The notes: generated by a model not told the origin, from the letters alone. Shown: positions 1 through 8,413, counted from the first letter of the stretch. The stretch: DNA of 64,000 nt from Candidatus Babelota bacterium (GCA_023379005.1 JAMCTG010000005.1:496001-560000); one strand, 5' to 3'. A program made the numbers and translations.

Positions 1-539
1 AACAAGAATATAGCCAATATAACTACAGCATCATGGAACAATGATAACACCGCACCAGTTGCAAATGCAAAAGACCAAAATCTTAATGCAATATATAAAA
101 GCATTAAAATTAAACCAATTACAATTGCCAAAAATGAATCCCAACGCAATTTAGCGCTTATTCCGGATCCAACACTATCTGTCTGCTTAATTTCAATATT
201 ATTGTCTTTAAATTCAGCTTCCAGAGATTTTTTCATATTCTCTGCAAGTCCTGCGACATCAACCACTACTTCCTTAACTCTTACAAGATGCTCAACATCT
301 GAAAATTCTCTTGTTGAAACACCCCTAAATCCACCTTTTTCTAATGCATTAGTAATTTGACAACTGGAGACTGGTTTTGAAAAACCAAAAAGAACTTGCG
401 TTCCTCCTGTAAAATCTACGCTGTAGTTAAATGCATGGCCTCGTTGTTGATATTTATAAATGTAGGTACCAATAAATGTTGTAAAAATTAACACTGAAAA
501 GGCCGCACACAATGAACGATATTTAAGAAAATCGATCAT
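1..539 (-). CDS. secF: Protein translocase subunit SecF (3' part outside window)
   Basis: Inner-membrane component of SecDF, which uses the proton gradient to help preproteins complete Sec translocation. The visible 179 residues start MIDFLKYRS, have a first membrane helix at about 12-28, and then carry the SecD/F signature 'VDFTGGTQVLFGF' in the periplasmic P1 region. The segment 'LRWDSFLAIVIGLILMLLY' and 'RFWSFAFATGAVLSLFHD' are typical of SecF helices 2 and 3. The reading frame runs off base 1, so the C-terminal helices are missing from view. The ATG at 539 follows a GCGGAGAGTA ribosome site. SecD would normally lie upstream on this strand but the next gene there is rpmA, so secD is either elsewhere or fused in a way not seen here. 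Confidence 0.93.
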   Translation of the reverse strand, partial: MIDFLKYRSLCAAFSVLIFTTFIGTYIYKYQQRGHAFNYSVDFTGGTQVLFGFSKPVSSCQITNALEKGGFRGVSTREFSDVEHLVRVKEVVVDVAGLAENMKKSLEAEFKDNNIEIKQTDSVGSGISAKLRWDSFLAIVIGLILMLLYIALRFWSFAFATGAVLSLFHDAVVILAIFL

Positions 540-585
540 ATTACTCTCCGCTCAAAAAAAATTAGCATATTAGAAAAGGTTGAAT

Positions 586-834
586 TTAGATTACAGAAAC
601 GTACTTACGCCCTTTGAAACCCCAGTGGAATTTAACTTGACCAGCTGAAATCGCAAAAAGAGTATCATCTCCACCACGGTTTACATTTTTACCAGGATGA
701 ATATGAGTACCGCGTTGTCTTACGATGATTTCTCCACCGTTGACACGTTCTCCATCATAAAGTTTTACGCCAAGACGTTTACTTATACTATCTCGACCAT
801 TGGAAGTGGAACCGCCAGATTTACTCGTTGCCAT
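586..834 (-). CDS. rpmA: 50S ribosomal protein L27
   Basis: Large-subunit protein L27, whose N-terminal tail reaches the peptidyl transferase centre. It is 82 residues, the usual length. The family signature is clear: '[20 protein letters not shown]' near residue 5 and '[19 protein letters not shown]' near 33. The start ATSKSGG lacks the Firmicutes-type cleaved N-terminal extension. The ATG follows AAGGAAAATCG. In most bacteria rpmA sits directly behind rplU (L21); here thyX lies upstream with only about 80 bases between, so the rplU-rpmA pair has been split. Confidence 0.97.
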   Translation of the reverse strand: MATSKSGGSTSNGRDSISKRLGVKLYDGERVNGGEIIVRQRGTHIHPGKNVNRGGDDTLFAISAGQVKFHWGFKGRKYVSVI

Positions 835-915
835 CGATTTTCCTTAATTAAATAATATAGGATTTGTTTAAATGATATGATTTTATTAATAATATGCCCA
901 ATTTGGCTAAAAATG

Positions 916-1641
916 TCAAAAACTATGTTTCTTTTGCCATTCTTTTAATGATATCTCAAAATGAGGTACGGCCAAATCATACATTGCCTGGGCATATACT
1001 CTTATTTCCCACTGTGCTCCAGGGTTCAAACGAAGCCTTAAAAAATGCATCAAAGAATGCAAATTACAGGTAAAAATGAACTCAGTATATGTACAAAGAG
1101 GCAAAAGACCCCTAGCCTGTTCCCGACAAACACCCATTTCCAGCAATTCTTCATATGCTTTTTTGGCCGAATCCAATGCTTTTTGATATTTTTCCATAAC
1201 TTCTGGGCTATCAAACTGACCTACAGAACCTTGTCGATTTTTGGTATCTTGGTAGCGCCATTTATTTGGAATATAAAATTCAAGAGCAGATTTTACATAA
1301 CGATAGCTAATTTCGTTATAAGAATTCATTCTGTGCCTCATCCACTGTCTAGCTACATAAAGTGGGCATTTTATTCTAAATGAAAGCTGATTATGTTCAA
1401 ATGGACTCGTATGCTCATGCTGAACTAAATATGAAATTAATCCTCTGTCTCGTTCTGTAACTTCTGTACTTACTTTACCATAAGAAACACGTGCAGCATT
1501 GACAACATCTAAATCTGAGCCTGAAACTCTGACGAGCTCTACAGAACTGATTCCATCCAATAATGGATCAATTATTTTTCCTAAATTATCTTTATTTGAT
1601 AGCTGCGCTGCATTTAAATTTTGATTTTCTTGAGTTTGCAT
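916..1641 (-). CDS. thyX: Flavin-dependent thymidylate synthase ThyX
   Basis: Makes dTMP from dUMP using methylene-tetrahydrofolate, FAD and NADPH, replacing ThyA. The ThyX hallmark RHRxxSxNExSxR is present at residues 102-114 as 'RHRMNSYNEISYR', and 'EHTSPFEHNQLSF' near 76 matches the substrate and flavin region. Length is 241 residues, normal for the family. The ATG at 1641 follows CGGAGCTTT. A thymidine kinase gene at 19265 means both de novo and salvage routes to dTMP are encoded in this window. Confidence 0.96.
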   Translation of the reverse strand: MQTQENQNLNAAQLSNKDNLGKIIDPLLDGISSVELVRVSGSDLDVVNAARVSYGKVSTEVTERDRGLISYLVQHEHTSPFEHNQLSFRIKCPLYVARQWMRHRMNSYNEISYRYVKSALEFYIPNKWRYQDTKNRQGSVGQFDSPEVMEKYQKALDSAKKAYEELLEMGVCREQARGLLPLCTYTEFIFTCNLHSLMHFLRLRLNPGAQWEIRVYAQAMYDLAVPHFEISLKEWQKKHSF

Positions 1642-1711
1642 AAAGCTCCGCGAATAATTAATTTTTGTCAGAGATTAACAGAACTTTAAAAAATTTGCAC
1701 CCTCGATAAAA

Positions 1712-2302
1712 TTAAACTGTTTCCATTTTAGATAAATTATTAACTGGAGCAAGTATAGCTGCAGGAACAATTTTATCCGTAGAATTTAAATTTTGTAAAT
1801 TTTCAATTACATGCTTTGTTGCAACAGCATTTGCTAATTTATCTTCTGCATCTTTATTAGTAAAACCTAAATAAAGTTGGTACATACCAAAAGGACAAAG
1901 AAATAAATAGCTTAAAATGTCAGAAGCAGAAGAATTGATAATAATACTGGAGTCCCGACAGGTCTTATTATCTGTGGCATCACTTATGAATAAAATATTA
2001 CTTATTAATTTATAAAGTGATATTCCAACAAGCACACTCCCAAGGGCAATTCTTCTCTTATTTGAGTGTTTTATTTCATCATCACTTAATTTTATCATCT
2101 GATCTGCAATACTAAGATAATTTTCAATATTAGTTGCATCTAAATCTAACTGAGTTCGTTGCTGTTTTAATCTTTTATCTAAAACCTGTTTTAGTTTACT
2201 AAGGTCTCTTTTTTTTATTGCATCTTCAATTTCAGTATTGCAGCAAATTTGAAATAAATTTAAGACAAGAAATAATACAACAATTTTTTTTAAAAATAAC
2301 AT
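1712..2302 (-). CDS. Small exported protein, array member 12 (last in operon)
   Basis: Unknown function, 196 residues. A hydrophobic signal peptide (about 1-22, ending near 'FQICCN') may be a lipoprotein signal because of the CC pair. The mature N-terminus 'EIEDAIKKRDLSKLKQVLDK' matches the 'AI..xDxxxL' opening of the other array members. Two hydrophobic segments follow at about 86-104 and 128-146, then 'GFTNKDAEDKLANAVATKHV', a diverged form of the 'GFKHKDNSEKLRNAAAIKQL' end seen upstream in the operon. It is separated from its upstream neighbour by 52 bases, the widest gap in the array. No terminator hairpin is obvious after its stop. Confidence 0.8.
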   Translation of the reverse strand: MLFLKKIVVLFLVLNLFQICCNTEIEDAIKKRDLSKLKQVLDKRLKQQRTQLDLDATNIENYLSIADQMIKLSDDEIKHSNKRRIALGSVLVGISLYKLISNILFISDATDNKTCRDSSIIINSSASDILSYLFLCPFGMYQLYLGFTNKDAEDKLANAVATKHVIENLQNLNSTDKIVPAAILAPVNNLSKMETV

Positions 2303-2354
2303 AGTAAGTCCCCTTTTTTTATAGTTATTTTGTACCAGATACGAATAAATTAAA

Positions 2355-2786
2355 TCAAGAATTGGCCAATTTTTTTATTGCATATGCAGTTTTTAAATTA
2401 GCGTTAAGACTAAATCTTGTATATCCTTTGGATAATGCACAAATTGAGATTGCTTCAATTATCAAGCAAGCAATTAAAGGATTATCATCTTTTTCAATTA
2501 AACTCCAAATAATGCTAGGAACTAAAAAGAGTGTTGAGTAAAAACATCCAAACAATCCTGCGATGACAAAATAATCTGTATAAGTTTTATCAAGATCTTT
2601 TAATTTTTCATTTATTTTTTTTAAAATTTCGTCAACATTAATTTTGGAAATATCAATTTTGTTTTCTTTTAGTTTTAGAATTTCAGAAAAATTTAAATTC
2701 AATGTGACTTCATTTATTAATGTTTCACTTGCTAAGATAGTTGAACAGAAGCTTGTAAAAATAAAAAATAAAAATTTCATACTCAT
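2355..2786 (-). CDS. Small exported protein, array member 11
   Basis: Unknown function, 143 residues, the shortest of the array. Signal peptide about 1-19 (cleavage probably after 'TILA'). It is a close paralog of the preceding gene: 'LINEVTLNLNFSEILKLKEN' and 'DISKINVDEILKKI' align with the equivalents there, so this pair looks like a recent tandem duplication. Hydrophobic segments lie at about 74-94 and 100-118, followed by a basic end containing 'NLKTAYAIKKLANS', the array's AIKxL tail. Its start overlaps the upstream stop by one base, which suggests translational coupling. Confidence 0.82.
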   Translation of the reverse strand: MSMKFLFFIFTSFCSTILASETLINEVTLNLNFSEILKLKENKIDISKINVDEILKKINEKLKDLDKTYTDYFVIAGLFGCFYSTLFLVPSIIWSLIEKDDNPLIACLIIEAISICALSKGYTRFSLNANLKTAYAIKKLANS

Positions 2787-3271
2787 TAAATTTTAGTTAA
2801 CTTTTTTAATGCATATGCAGACTTTAGATTATTTAGAATCTTTTTACCTTGAAGTCCATGTTGCAAAATCTTGATGAAAAAATAATCTACTCCAATTAAT
2901 AAGCAACAAGCAAATGATCCAAATATTTTTACATCGCTTTTATCAAAGTTTGTGATTGTCTTATAAAAACATGCACCAGTAGCAGGTAAAAGAATTGGCA
3001 ATTCAATATACCCTAAAATTATATCTGGTTCATAAAAACATTTAAGCTTACTAGCAAAAATATTTGAATCATGTTTTGCTCTAGATTCTTTTATTTTATC
3101 GATATTTTTATCAACATTAATTTTTGAAATATCAAAACTTTTTTCTTTTATCTTTAAAACTTCTGAAACTTTTAATTCTGATGCAGCCTGATTAATTAAT
3201 ATTTCATTTGCAAATGCATTAAAACAAAAGAGTAGCAGTAATATCAAAATCATACGACTTAACTTTTGCAT
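2786..3271 (-). CDS. Small exported protein, array member 10
   Basis: Unknown function, 161 residues. Signal peptide about 1-21, with probable cleavage after 'NAFA'. Paralog of the following gene, sharing 'LINQAASELKVSEVLKIKEK' and 'DISKINVDKNIDKI'. Two hydrophobic segments (about 85-105 and 118-135) are joined by a short charged loop 'KTITNFDKSDVKIFG'. The C-terminus 'NLKSAYALKKLTKI' is the array tail. It overlaps its upstream neighbour by 13 bases. Confidence 0.82.
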   Translation of the reverse strand: MQKLSRMILILLLLFCFNAFANEILINQAASELKVSEVLKIKEKSFDISKINVDKNIDKIKESRAKHDSNIFASKLKCFYEPDIILGYIELPILLPATGACFYKTITNFDKSDVKIFGSFACCLLIGVDYFFIKILQHGLQGKKILNNLKSAYALKKLTKI

Positions 3272-3726
3272 AAATGTTCTTTGATTATATTATGATTTTT
3301 TTGGCAAATTTGTAGAAATTTTTTTGTTTCAGATTTAGTTAGCCCTTTAAAAAAAGTTTTTGTGCTAATACCTAAAAGAATAGAATTTGAAGCCAATGCA
3401 GATAATCTTAAAAAAGATATATATGTTGCAATCTTTGAATATTCCCAAAGCAAATATCCTGATCCTGACCAAGTTGTGCAACATATTCCTGCAAAACCAA
3501 GTAAAATATTTTGCAAATCTTTTTTGCAAAAATAAAATCTCGACCTTTTTTTATTATCATAAGTTTTTAATAAAGCTTCGAGTTCTTGTTTACTTAAAGT
3601 ATTTTCATTTAAAAATACAGCAAGTTCAAGCGGTTCATTAATAAACTTATTTTTTTGCATTGGATTAATATTATTTTCACAAACTGATGAGAAAATAAAA
3701 AAAATAGATAATAAATAAATTTTCAT
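3259..3726 (-). CDS. Small exported protein, array member 9
   Basis: Unknown function, 155 residues. Signal peptide about 1-16 ending near 'SSVCEN', possibly a lipoprotein. It diverges from the core family: 'LELAVFLNENTLSKQELEAL' replaces the usual opening, while a double hydrophobic region persists at about 70-90 and 95-120. The C-terminal 'GLTKSETKKFLQICQKNHNI' is only loosely like the AIKxLL tail. A four-base ATGA overlap with the upstream gene supports operon membership. Confidence 0.78.
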   Translation of the reverse strand: MKIYLLSIFFIFSSVCENNINPMQKNKFINEPLELAVFLNENTLSKQELEALLKTYDNKKRSRFYFCKKDLQNILLGFAGICCTTWSGSGYLLWEYSKIATYISFLRLSALASNSILLGISTKTFFKGLTKSETKKFLQICQKNHNIIKEHLCKS

Positions 3727-4451
3727 ATGTTTTTTATCTCCACATTTACAGGAAGCTCATCTATATATTGAGAAATTGCCAAGGCAGTCTCGTATTTGTC
3801 TTTTGCACCTTCGTAGTTATCTCTTATATTTTTTACTTTAGTCTTTGAAAAATAAAGAAGTACAATTGAAGGAATAATATTGGGTACAGTACTTAAAAAG
3901 AAGTTTTTAAATAAATTTTTTTTATAACTATTTATATTTCTAAAATCGTTTAAAACTAAAAGAAAATTGCTCAAACTCAACATACTTAAAGTTCCTTTAT
4001 AAAACCCAATTTTAGACTTTTCAAACTCTGTTAATTTTTTTGCAATATAAAATTCTTTAGCTTCTTTTAATTTTTTTTCCGCTAGTGCTTGATATCTTAA
4101 TTTTTGTTTAGCTTTTATTATTTTGGCTCCATTTGCAAATACAAACATTAAATGAAGAAAATCTTGCAAGTTTATAGCATTTTGAATTTCATCTATTTTT
4201 GGCAAGCCATAATTATTGATGCAATAATAGCAATCTTTCAATTGTTTTTTAGAAAAAATATTTAAATTTGTAGAATTTTTTATAATACTTTCTGTAACAT
4301 TTGTCGTTATAGGTTGATTTTGCACTTTCCCATTAATACCTTGAAAAACATTGTTTAATTGTTCTTTAGAAAGAATATTAAAATTTTCAACTGCAATTGT
4401 TGGCAAAAAAAAGACAAATGTCAGAATAAATCTGTTCACCTTAACCCCCAC
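3723..4451 (-). CDS. Small exported protein, array member 8
   Basis: Unknown function, 242 residues, the longest member. The signal peptide 'RFILTFVFFLPTIAVE' follows the start. Two short related motifs, 'ILSKEQLNNVF' near 28 and 'IFSKKQLKDCY' near 65, look like an internal repeat. A charged helical region 'KKLKEAKEFYIAKKLTEFEK' precedes two hydrophobic segments (about 150-170 and 185-203). The end 'KYETALAISQYIDELPVN' is a variant of the array tail. The listed start is a GTG with no clear ribosome site; a second in-frame GTG at 4439, preceded by GGGGG, may be the true start. Confidence 0.76.
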   Translation of the reverse strand: MGVKVNRFILTFVFFLPTIAVENFNILSKEQLNNVFQGINGKVQNQPITTNVTESIIKNSTNLNIFSKKQLKDCYYCINNYGLPKIDEIQNAINLQDFLHLMFVFANGAKIIKAKQKLRYQALAEKKLKEAKEFYIAKKLTEFEKSKIGFYKGTLSMLSLSNFLLVLNDFRNINSYKKNLFKNFFLSTVPNIIPSIVLLYFSKTKVKNIRDNYEGAKDKYETALAISQYIDELPVNVEIKNI

Positions 4452-4460
4452 ATTAATTTT

Positions 4461-4943
4461 TTAATTTTCAGGCAAACTATCGACCATTGCTTTTATAACA
4501 ATTGTATTTTTGAATCTTCCAAAGGAAGCAGATTTAGTTGAGGCTTTAATTAAATTTTTAAAGCCAAAATAACCGCAAAAAATAATAGTTGGTATAGAAA
4601 AACCTAAAAGCAAATCAGATTTAGAATCAAATGCAGCAATAATACCAACCAAACCTCCAAGAGCCCCCAATAGCCCATAAACTCCAATCAATACATTGAG
4701 CTGATCTTTTTCAATTGGAATATCAGCCTTCATTAATTGAACATGTTTTTCAAAAACATCATTTGCAATTTTTTTGTAAACTTCTTTTTCTGCTTTATCA
4801 TAAGTTTTCTTTTTGGCCAATAAGATTGTCAATGCTCTAACGTCATAATTTTTTATTGCATTTTCTATAAATTTGTCAGTTTCTGCTTGCAAAATTGCAG
4901 AGCAAATTAAAGAAAGAGAGAAAAAAATTTTTGTAATTTTCAT
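4461..4943 (-). CDS. Small exported protein, array member 7
   Basis: Unknown function, 160 residues. Signal peptide about 1-20 (cleavage near 'ILQAET'). The opening 'KFIENAIKNYDVRALTILLA' is a good example of the array's N-terminal motif, which resembles the first helix pair of an ankyrin repeat. A Gly-rich hydrophobic stretch 'YGLLGALGGLVGIIAAFD' and a second segment 'LLLGFSIPTIIFCGYFGF' are separated by only a few charged residues, giving a tight membrane hairpin. The tail is 'GRFKNTIVIKAMVDSLPEN'. Confidence 0.82.
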   Translation of the reverse strand: MKITKIFFSLSLICSAILQAETDKFIENAIKNYDVRALTILLAKKKTYDKAEKEVYKKIANDVFEKHVQLMKADIPIEKDQLNVLIGVYGLLGALGGLVGIIAAFDSKSDLLLGFSIPTIIFCGYFGFKNLIKASTKSASFGRFKNTIVIKAMVDSLPEN

Positions 4944-4966
4944 ATAACATCCATTAAGATTTAATA

Positions 4967-5497
4967 TTATTTTAGATTTTCAAGATATAAATGTATTAAG
5001 AATAAGTTTTTAATATCTTTATTTTTTTGATTTAAAATTTTATTTATATTCTTATAAATTGACTTTCCTGCTAAATATGCACAAGTAATAAGACCATAAC
5101 CCGCCGCAAAATAGACCACTCTATATGTATTATCATCTGGCTCTACTACGCTTGTTTGATCTTCCTTATAATATTTCCAAACGTCATTTAAAAATTTAAG
5201 ATTTATAACTGATATTGTACCTGCGGCAGCAATTTTTATAACTGGAACTATAAATTTTTTATCATTTAATTTTTCTGAGAAACTGTTATCTTTTTTTACA
5301 ATTTTGTCTTTTAAAAGTTGATTAACTAATTTTTGATATTTGATAATGTCTTTGGAAGAAATTGTCCCCGGACGGACAATATCAACTAAACCGGAAAAAT
5401 TATATTCCCTAATTAGTTCTTCGACTTTATCATGACAAAAAGTATCAAAAATAAAAAAACTACAAGTTAAAAAAAGTAAACTTTTTAATTTATTCAT
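4967..5497 (-). CDS. Small exported protein, array member 6
   Basis: Unknown function, 176 residues. Signal peptide about 1-21 ('LLFLTCSFFIFDTFCHD'; the Cys may be a lipobox). N-terminal motif 'KVEELIREYNFSGLVDIV'. Hydrophobic segments at about 90-108 ('VIKIAAAGTISVINLKFLND') and 128-147 ('VYFAAGYGLITCAYLAGKSI'). The C-terminus is Lys/Asn-rich and lacks a clear NAxAIK tail. Start overlaps the upstream stop by four bases. Confidence 0.8.
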   Translation of the reverse strand: MNKLKSLLFLTCSFFIFDTFCHDKVEELIREYNFSGLVDIVRPGTISSKDIIKYQKLVNQLLKDKIVKKDNSFSEKLNDKKFIVPVIKIAAAGTISVINLKFLNDVWKYYKEDQTSVVEPDDNTYRVVYFAAGYGLITCAYLAGKSIYKNINKILNQKNKDIKNLFLIHLYLENLK

Positions 5498-6063
5498 TTA
5501 TTTTCACTTTCATTATTTTTACAAATCAAATTTTTTATTGCTACAGAATTATTAAATCTCTCTTGGGAAAAATATTTTTTTAAACCGATCGTTGCAAAAA
5601 GTCCGGCAATAACAGCTGAACCTAACCCGTTCAAATATCCATGTAATGGACCTTGTGGCAAAAAAGCAGGATCAATTGTAAAAACAGAACGTTGTTCTCT
5701 TGTTTCATAAGGAAATGCTAATTGTGGCAATCCTTCTTGGCATAATGAATAAACTTCCATATATTTTATTAAATTTTCGTATGCAATTTTTAAGGAAGCA
5801 CAAAAAACACAAGTTCCTAGAACAATTGCAGCCCAATCTTTTAATGAACGTGATTTTTTTATTAAATAAGAATTTTTAAATTTCTTAGCTTGAACCTTTG
5901 ATAAAATTTTATACGTGAATAAATCTTTATCATTTACATTTTGAGGAAAATTTTTTGCTATATATTCAAAATCACTTGAATATATAGCTTTTACGATCTT
6001 CTTATCCAATGCATTTGTATAAATAAAATTTAACAAAAAAATAATACTTAATATTTTTTTCAT
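5494..6063 (-). CDS. Small exported protein, array member 5
   Basis: Unknown function, 189 residues. Signal peptide about 1-18 ('IIFLLNFIYTNALDKK'). N-terminal motif 'IVKAIYSSDFEYIAKNFP' matches the array opening. Hydrophobic segments at about 73-90 ('WAAIVLGTCVFCASLKIAYE') and 147-163 ('GLGSAVIAGLFATIGLKKY') are separated by a roughly 55-residue loop that would lie on one side of the membrane. Tail 'RFNNSVAIKNLICKNN' keeps the N-x-x-AIKxL signature. Four-base overlaps on both sides. Confidence 0.82.
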   Translation of the reverse strand: MKKILSIIFLLNFIYTNALDKKIVKAIYSSDFEYIAKNFPQNVNDKDLFTYKILSKVQAKKFKNSYLIKKSRSLKDWAAIVLGTCVFCASLKIAYENLIKYMEVYSLCQEGLPQLAFPYETREQRSVFTIDPAFLPQGPLHGYLNGLGSAVIAGLFATIGLKKYFSQERFNNSVAIKNLICKNNESENK

Positions 6064-6629
6064 TGTATTGTTAACTCGTCAATTATATCTGCGACTACAT
6101 ACGCATTTCTAAGTTCATTTTTTTGGCATTTTTTTCTTATACCTTTAATTGTCAAAAAGGTCCCATATCCGGCAATTAATCCTGACCACAAGGCTTTAAC
6201 AATACTGGCTTGAAAAATTGTGAAATTATCTAAATCAATTTCAAGATCGGTATTATCTACTGTACGCAATCTCACGGTTTTTGGAGAATTTTTTAAGTAG
6301 TGTCCAATACTCATCGCAGCTGGAAAATTCTTAATACATAAAGAAATTCCATATATAGAAATAAGTGCCCCTAACTTGATACAGTTTATATCTTGATAAC
6401 CAATTTTACGTTTCTTAATTTTCTCTATAACGTCATTAGATAATTTTTTGTAATTTTCTTTTTGCTGTTTTGTTAATTTAAAACGTTGATAAATTAAAGT
6501 TTTTTTCAATGTTATTAAATCTGAATTTTGTATAGCTTTTTCTATCAAATCACATTTAAGTGTAAAACTTTGAAAAATAAAAAAAGAAAATATGAAATAA
6601 AAATTTTTTTTAAGCATATTAATATTCAA
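6060..6629 (-). CDS. Small exported protein, array member 4
   Basis: Unknown function, 189 residues. Signal peptide about 1-26 ('NFYFIFSFFIFQSFTLKCD'). N-terminal motif 'LIEKAIQNSDLITLKKTL' is the clearest version of the array's opening. It continues with 'QKENYKKLSNDVIEKIKKRK', which is like the helical stretch in member 7. Hydrophobic segments at about 83-99 and 142-160 flank a loop with 'RTVDNTDLEIDLDNF'. Tail 'NELRNAYVVADIIDELTIQ'. One base separates it from the upstream gene. Confidence 0.83.
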   Translation of the reverse strand: MNINMLKKNFYFIFSFFIFQSFTLKCDLIEKAIQNSDLITLKKTLIYQRFKLTKQQKENYKKLSNDVIEKIKKRKIGYQDINCIKLGALISIYGISLCIKNFPAAMSIGHYLKNSPKTVRLRTVDNTDLEIDLDNFTIFQASIVKALWSGLIAGYGTFLTIKGIRKKCQKNELRNAYVVADIIDELTIQ

Positions 6630-6630
6630 T

Positions 6631-7164
6631 TTAAGATGCCATCTGGTCTAATAATTGCTTAATTGCTGCTGCATTTTTCATTTTTTCGGAATTATCTTTA
6701 TGTTTAAACCCATTATATATTGTGCGCAAACCGTATATCATCCCACCAAGTGATGTATAATAACTTACTCCTGCAGGAAAAAACGTATAAAATTTATGAA
6801 TAGTAGCCATCTCTAGGTCTCCCTGGTCATTTAAATCTTCTAACACGCTTGCATGAATTGAAACGGCCTGAGAAAAATGCTTACAAAATCTAAATAAAAA
6901 GCCAGTCAAAACTGAACCACCAATAATTCTTGCAATATCTTTTTTTGAAAAATTCTTTTCTGTATATAAATCGATTCTTTGTTTTAATATTTTTTCTGCT
7001 TGCTTTTTTAATTCTTTAATCTGCTCTTGATTAGATATTTGCATAAACTCATCTATAGATTTGATAAAAAGATCATAATCACTATTATCTACAGCTTTAT
7101 ATACTGATGCTTGGAGATTAAAAAATGTGATGAAAAATATTAATAGTAATTTAAGTTTATTCAT
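6631..7164 (-). CDS. Small exported protein, array member 3
   Basis: Unknown function, 177 residues. Signal peptide about 1-19 ('LLLIFFITFFNLQASVYKA'). N-terminal motif 'VYKAVDNSDYDLFIKSID'. Then 'EKNFSKKDIARIIGGSVLTG', where the conserved 'SKKDI.R' sits just before the first hydrophobic segment (about 80-97). The second segment 'YYTSLGGMIYGLRTIYNGF' leads into 'KHKDNSEKMKNAAAIKQLLD', nearly identical to the tail of members 1 and 2, so these three are the closest relatives in the array. Overlaps the upstream gene by eight bases. Confidence 0.85.
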   Translation of the reverse strand: MNKLKLLLIFFITFFNLQASVYKAVDNSDYDLFIKSIDEFMQISNQEQIKELKKQAEKILKQRIDLYTEKNFSKKDIARIIGGSVLTGFLFRFCKHFSQAVSIHASVLEDLNDQGDLEMATIHKFYTFFPAGVSYYTSLGGMIYGLRTIYNGFKHKDNSEKMKNAAAIKQLLDQMAS

Positions 7165-7732
7165 TGATTTTCACTTCAATAATTTGAGGAGTTTTTAATA
7201 ATTGCTTAATTGCGGCTGCATTTCTTAATTTTTCTGAATTGTCTTTATGTTTAAAACCTTGATAAATAAAATACGTGCTACATATAGATCCAAGAGCTGA
7301 CATAACTAATAATTCAACATTTGAAGTTTTTCCATATTGCTCTATTTTATTTGAATCATGTGAATTAATTCCAAGTTTATCCTGAAGACTTCCAAGAGCT
7401 CTATATGCATTTACTGCTCTACCTCCAGTACTAAAAAAATATGATAAGAAAACCAATCCACCGCCCATTCTTAGAATGTCTTTTTTTGAAAAGCTTTTAT
7501 CATGATTAACTTTTAATCTGTCTTTGAAAACTTTAGAAGCCATTTTCTTTAATTCAGTCTTATTTTGCACAATAAATTTTGGATCATTATAAATATATGC
7601 AAATAAATCATAATCGCTGTAGATTATAGCCTTTTCCATCATATTCTTTTTTGCTTGTTCTGCTGTTTGAAAAAGAGAAAAAGAATAAGTTTGGGTTGAT
7701 AGAGATAATAAGATTAATATTTTTTTAAACAT
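7157..7732 (-). CDS. Small exported protein, array member 2
   Basis: Unknown function, 191 residues. Signal peptide about 1-19 ('ILILLSLSTQTYSFSLF'). N-terminal motif 'MEKAIIYSDYDLFAYIYN'. 'NKTELKKMASKVFKDRLKVN' and 'KSFSKKDILRMGGGLVFLS' match member 1 closely. Two hydrophobic segments at about 94-110 and 140-160. Tail 'GFKHKDNSEKLRNAAAIKQL' followed by a short acidic/basic end. Only two bases separate it from the upstream gene. Confidence 0.85.
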   Translation of the reverse strand: MFKKILILLSLSTQTYSFSLFQTAEQAKKNMMEKAIIYSDYDLFAYIYNDPKFIVQNKTELKKMASKVFKDRLKVNHDKSFSKKDILRMGGGLVFLSYFFSTGGRAVNAYRALGSLQDKLGINSHDSNKIEQYGKTSNVELLVMSALGSICSTYFIYQGFKHKDNSEKLRNAAAIKQLLKTPQIIEVKINE

Positions 7733-7734
7733 GA

Positions 7735-8352
7735 TTAATTTTCGTTCAATATTTGTTTTATTGCATGAGCATTTCTTAATTTGTCTGAATTATCTTTGTG
7801 CTTAAAACCGTCATATGAGGTATAAAGGCTATATCCAATACCAGAAGCAAAAAGTAATGTATTAGCTTTGCTTTTAAAAAAATTTGTTGCACTATTATGT
7901 TTGATTGATGCCTTAATATCCGCTTCATCAAATAACATTGAACGTGATACATAACCTAAATTTAGAAGAACAAGTTGATAGCTAAGACAGTCTGCTAGTT
8001 GAAATGGATATAACCTCAAAAGTTGGTTCTTAAACAAACGAACTGCTTTACTGGCATTTTCATATTTACAATATTGGTTGTAAAAAAAATAAGCCACAGC
8101 TAAGCCAATGCCCATTCTTGCAATATCTTTTGTTGAATATTTTTTATCTTTAGAAAATTTAATTCTCTCATTCAAAATTTTTTCAGCTATTTTTTTTAAT
8201 TCAGCCTTATTTTGAACGAAAGTTAGTTTTGGATTGTTATATAAATTTACAAAAGCATCGTAATCACTGTTAATTATTGATTGTTCAATTGGAGAAACTG
8301 CACAATTTAATGTCGAAATTGAAAATGCAAAAGTTAAGATTTTTTTAAACAT
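7735..8352 (-). CDS. Small exported protein, array member 1 (first in operon)
   Basis: Unknown function, 205 residues, and the promoter-proximal gene of the twelve-gene operon. Signal peptide about 1-17 ('ILTFAFSISTLNCAVS', possible lipobox Cys). N-terminal motif 'IEQSIINSDYDAFVNLYN', then 'NKAELKKIAEKILNERIKFS' and 'KKYSTKDIARMGIGLAVAYF'. The two hydrophobic segments (about 78-95 and 165-180) are separated by an unusually long loop of about 70 residues. Tail 'GFKHKDNSDKLRNAHAIKQI'. ATG preceded by AGAGACAATT. Confidence 0.85.
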   Translation of the reverse strand: MFKKILTFAFSISTLNCAVSPIEQSIINSDYDAFVNLYNNPKLTFVQNKAELKKIAEKILNERIKFSKDKKYSTKDIARMGIGLAVAYFFYNQYCKYENASKAVRLFKNQLLRLYPFQLADCLSYQLVLLNLGYVSRSMLFDEADIKASIKHNSATNFFKSKANTLLFASGIGYSLYTSYDGFKHKDNSDKLRNAHAIKQILNEN

Positions 8353-8384
8353 AATTGTCTCTGTAAATAAGTAATTTAGCTTAA

Positions 8385-8413
8385 AAAATAAAACATTCTA
8401 AATATTTTGTCAA
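8385..8413 (-). promoter_or_regulatory. Predicted sigma-70-type promoter of the twelve-gene array
   Basis: On the minus strand a perfect TTGACA (8408-8413) is followed after 17 bases by TATTTT (8385-8390). Transcription would start near 8378, about 26 bases before the first start codon at 8352. Spacing is ideal and no other promoter-like pair is seen before the array's short or overlapping junctions, so it probably drives the whole unit. Prediction from sequence only. Confidence 0.5.

Noticed and set aside
1045-1383. Plus-strand open frame of 112 codons antisense to thyX
   Set aside because: thyX on the other strand has all family motifs; the antisense frame has no recognisable protein features.
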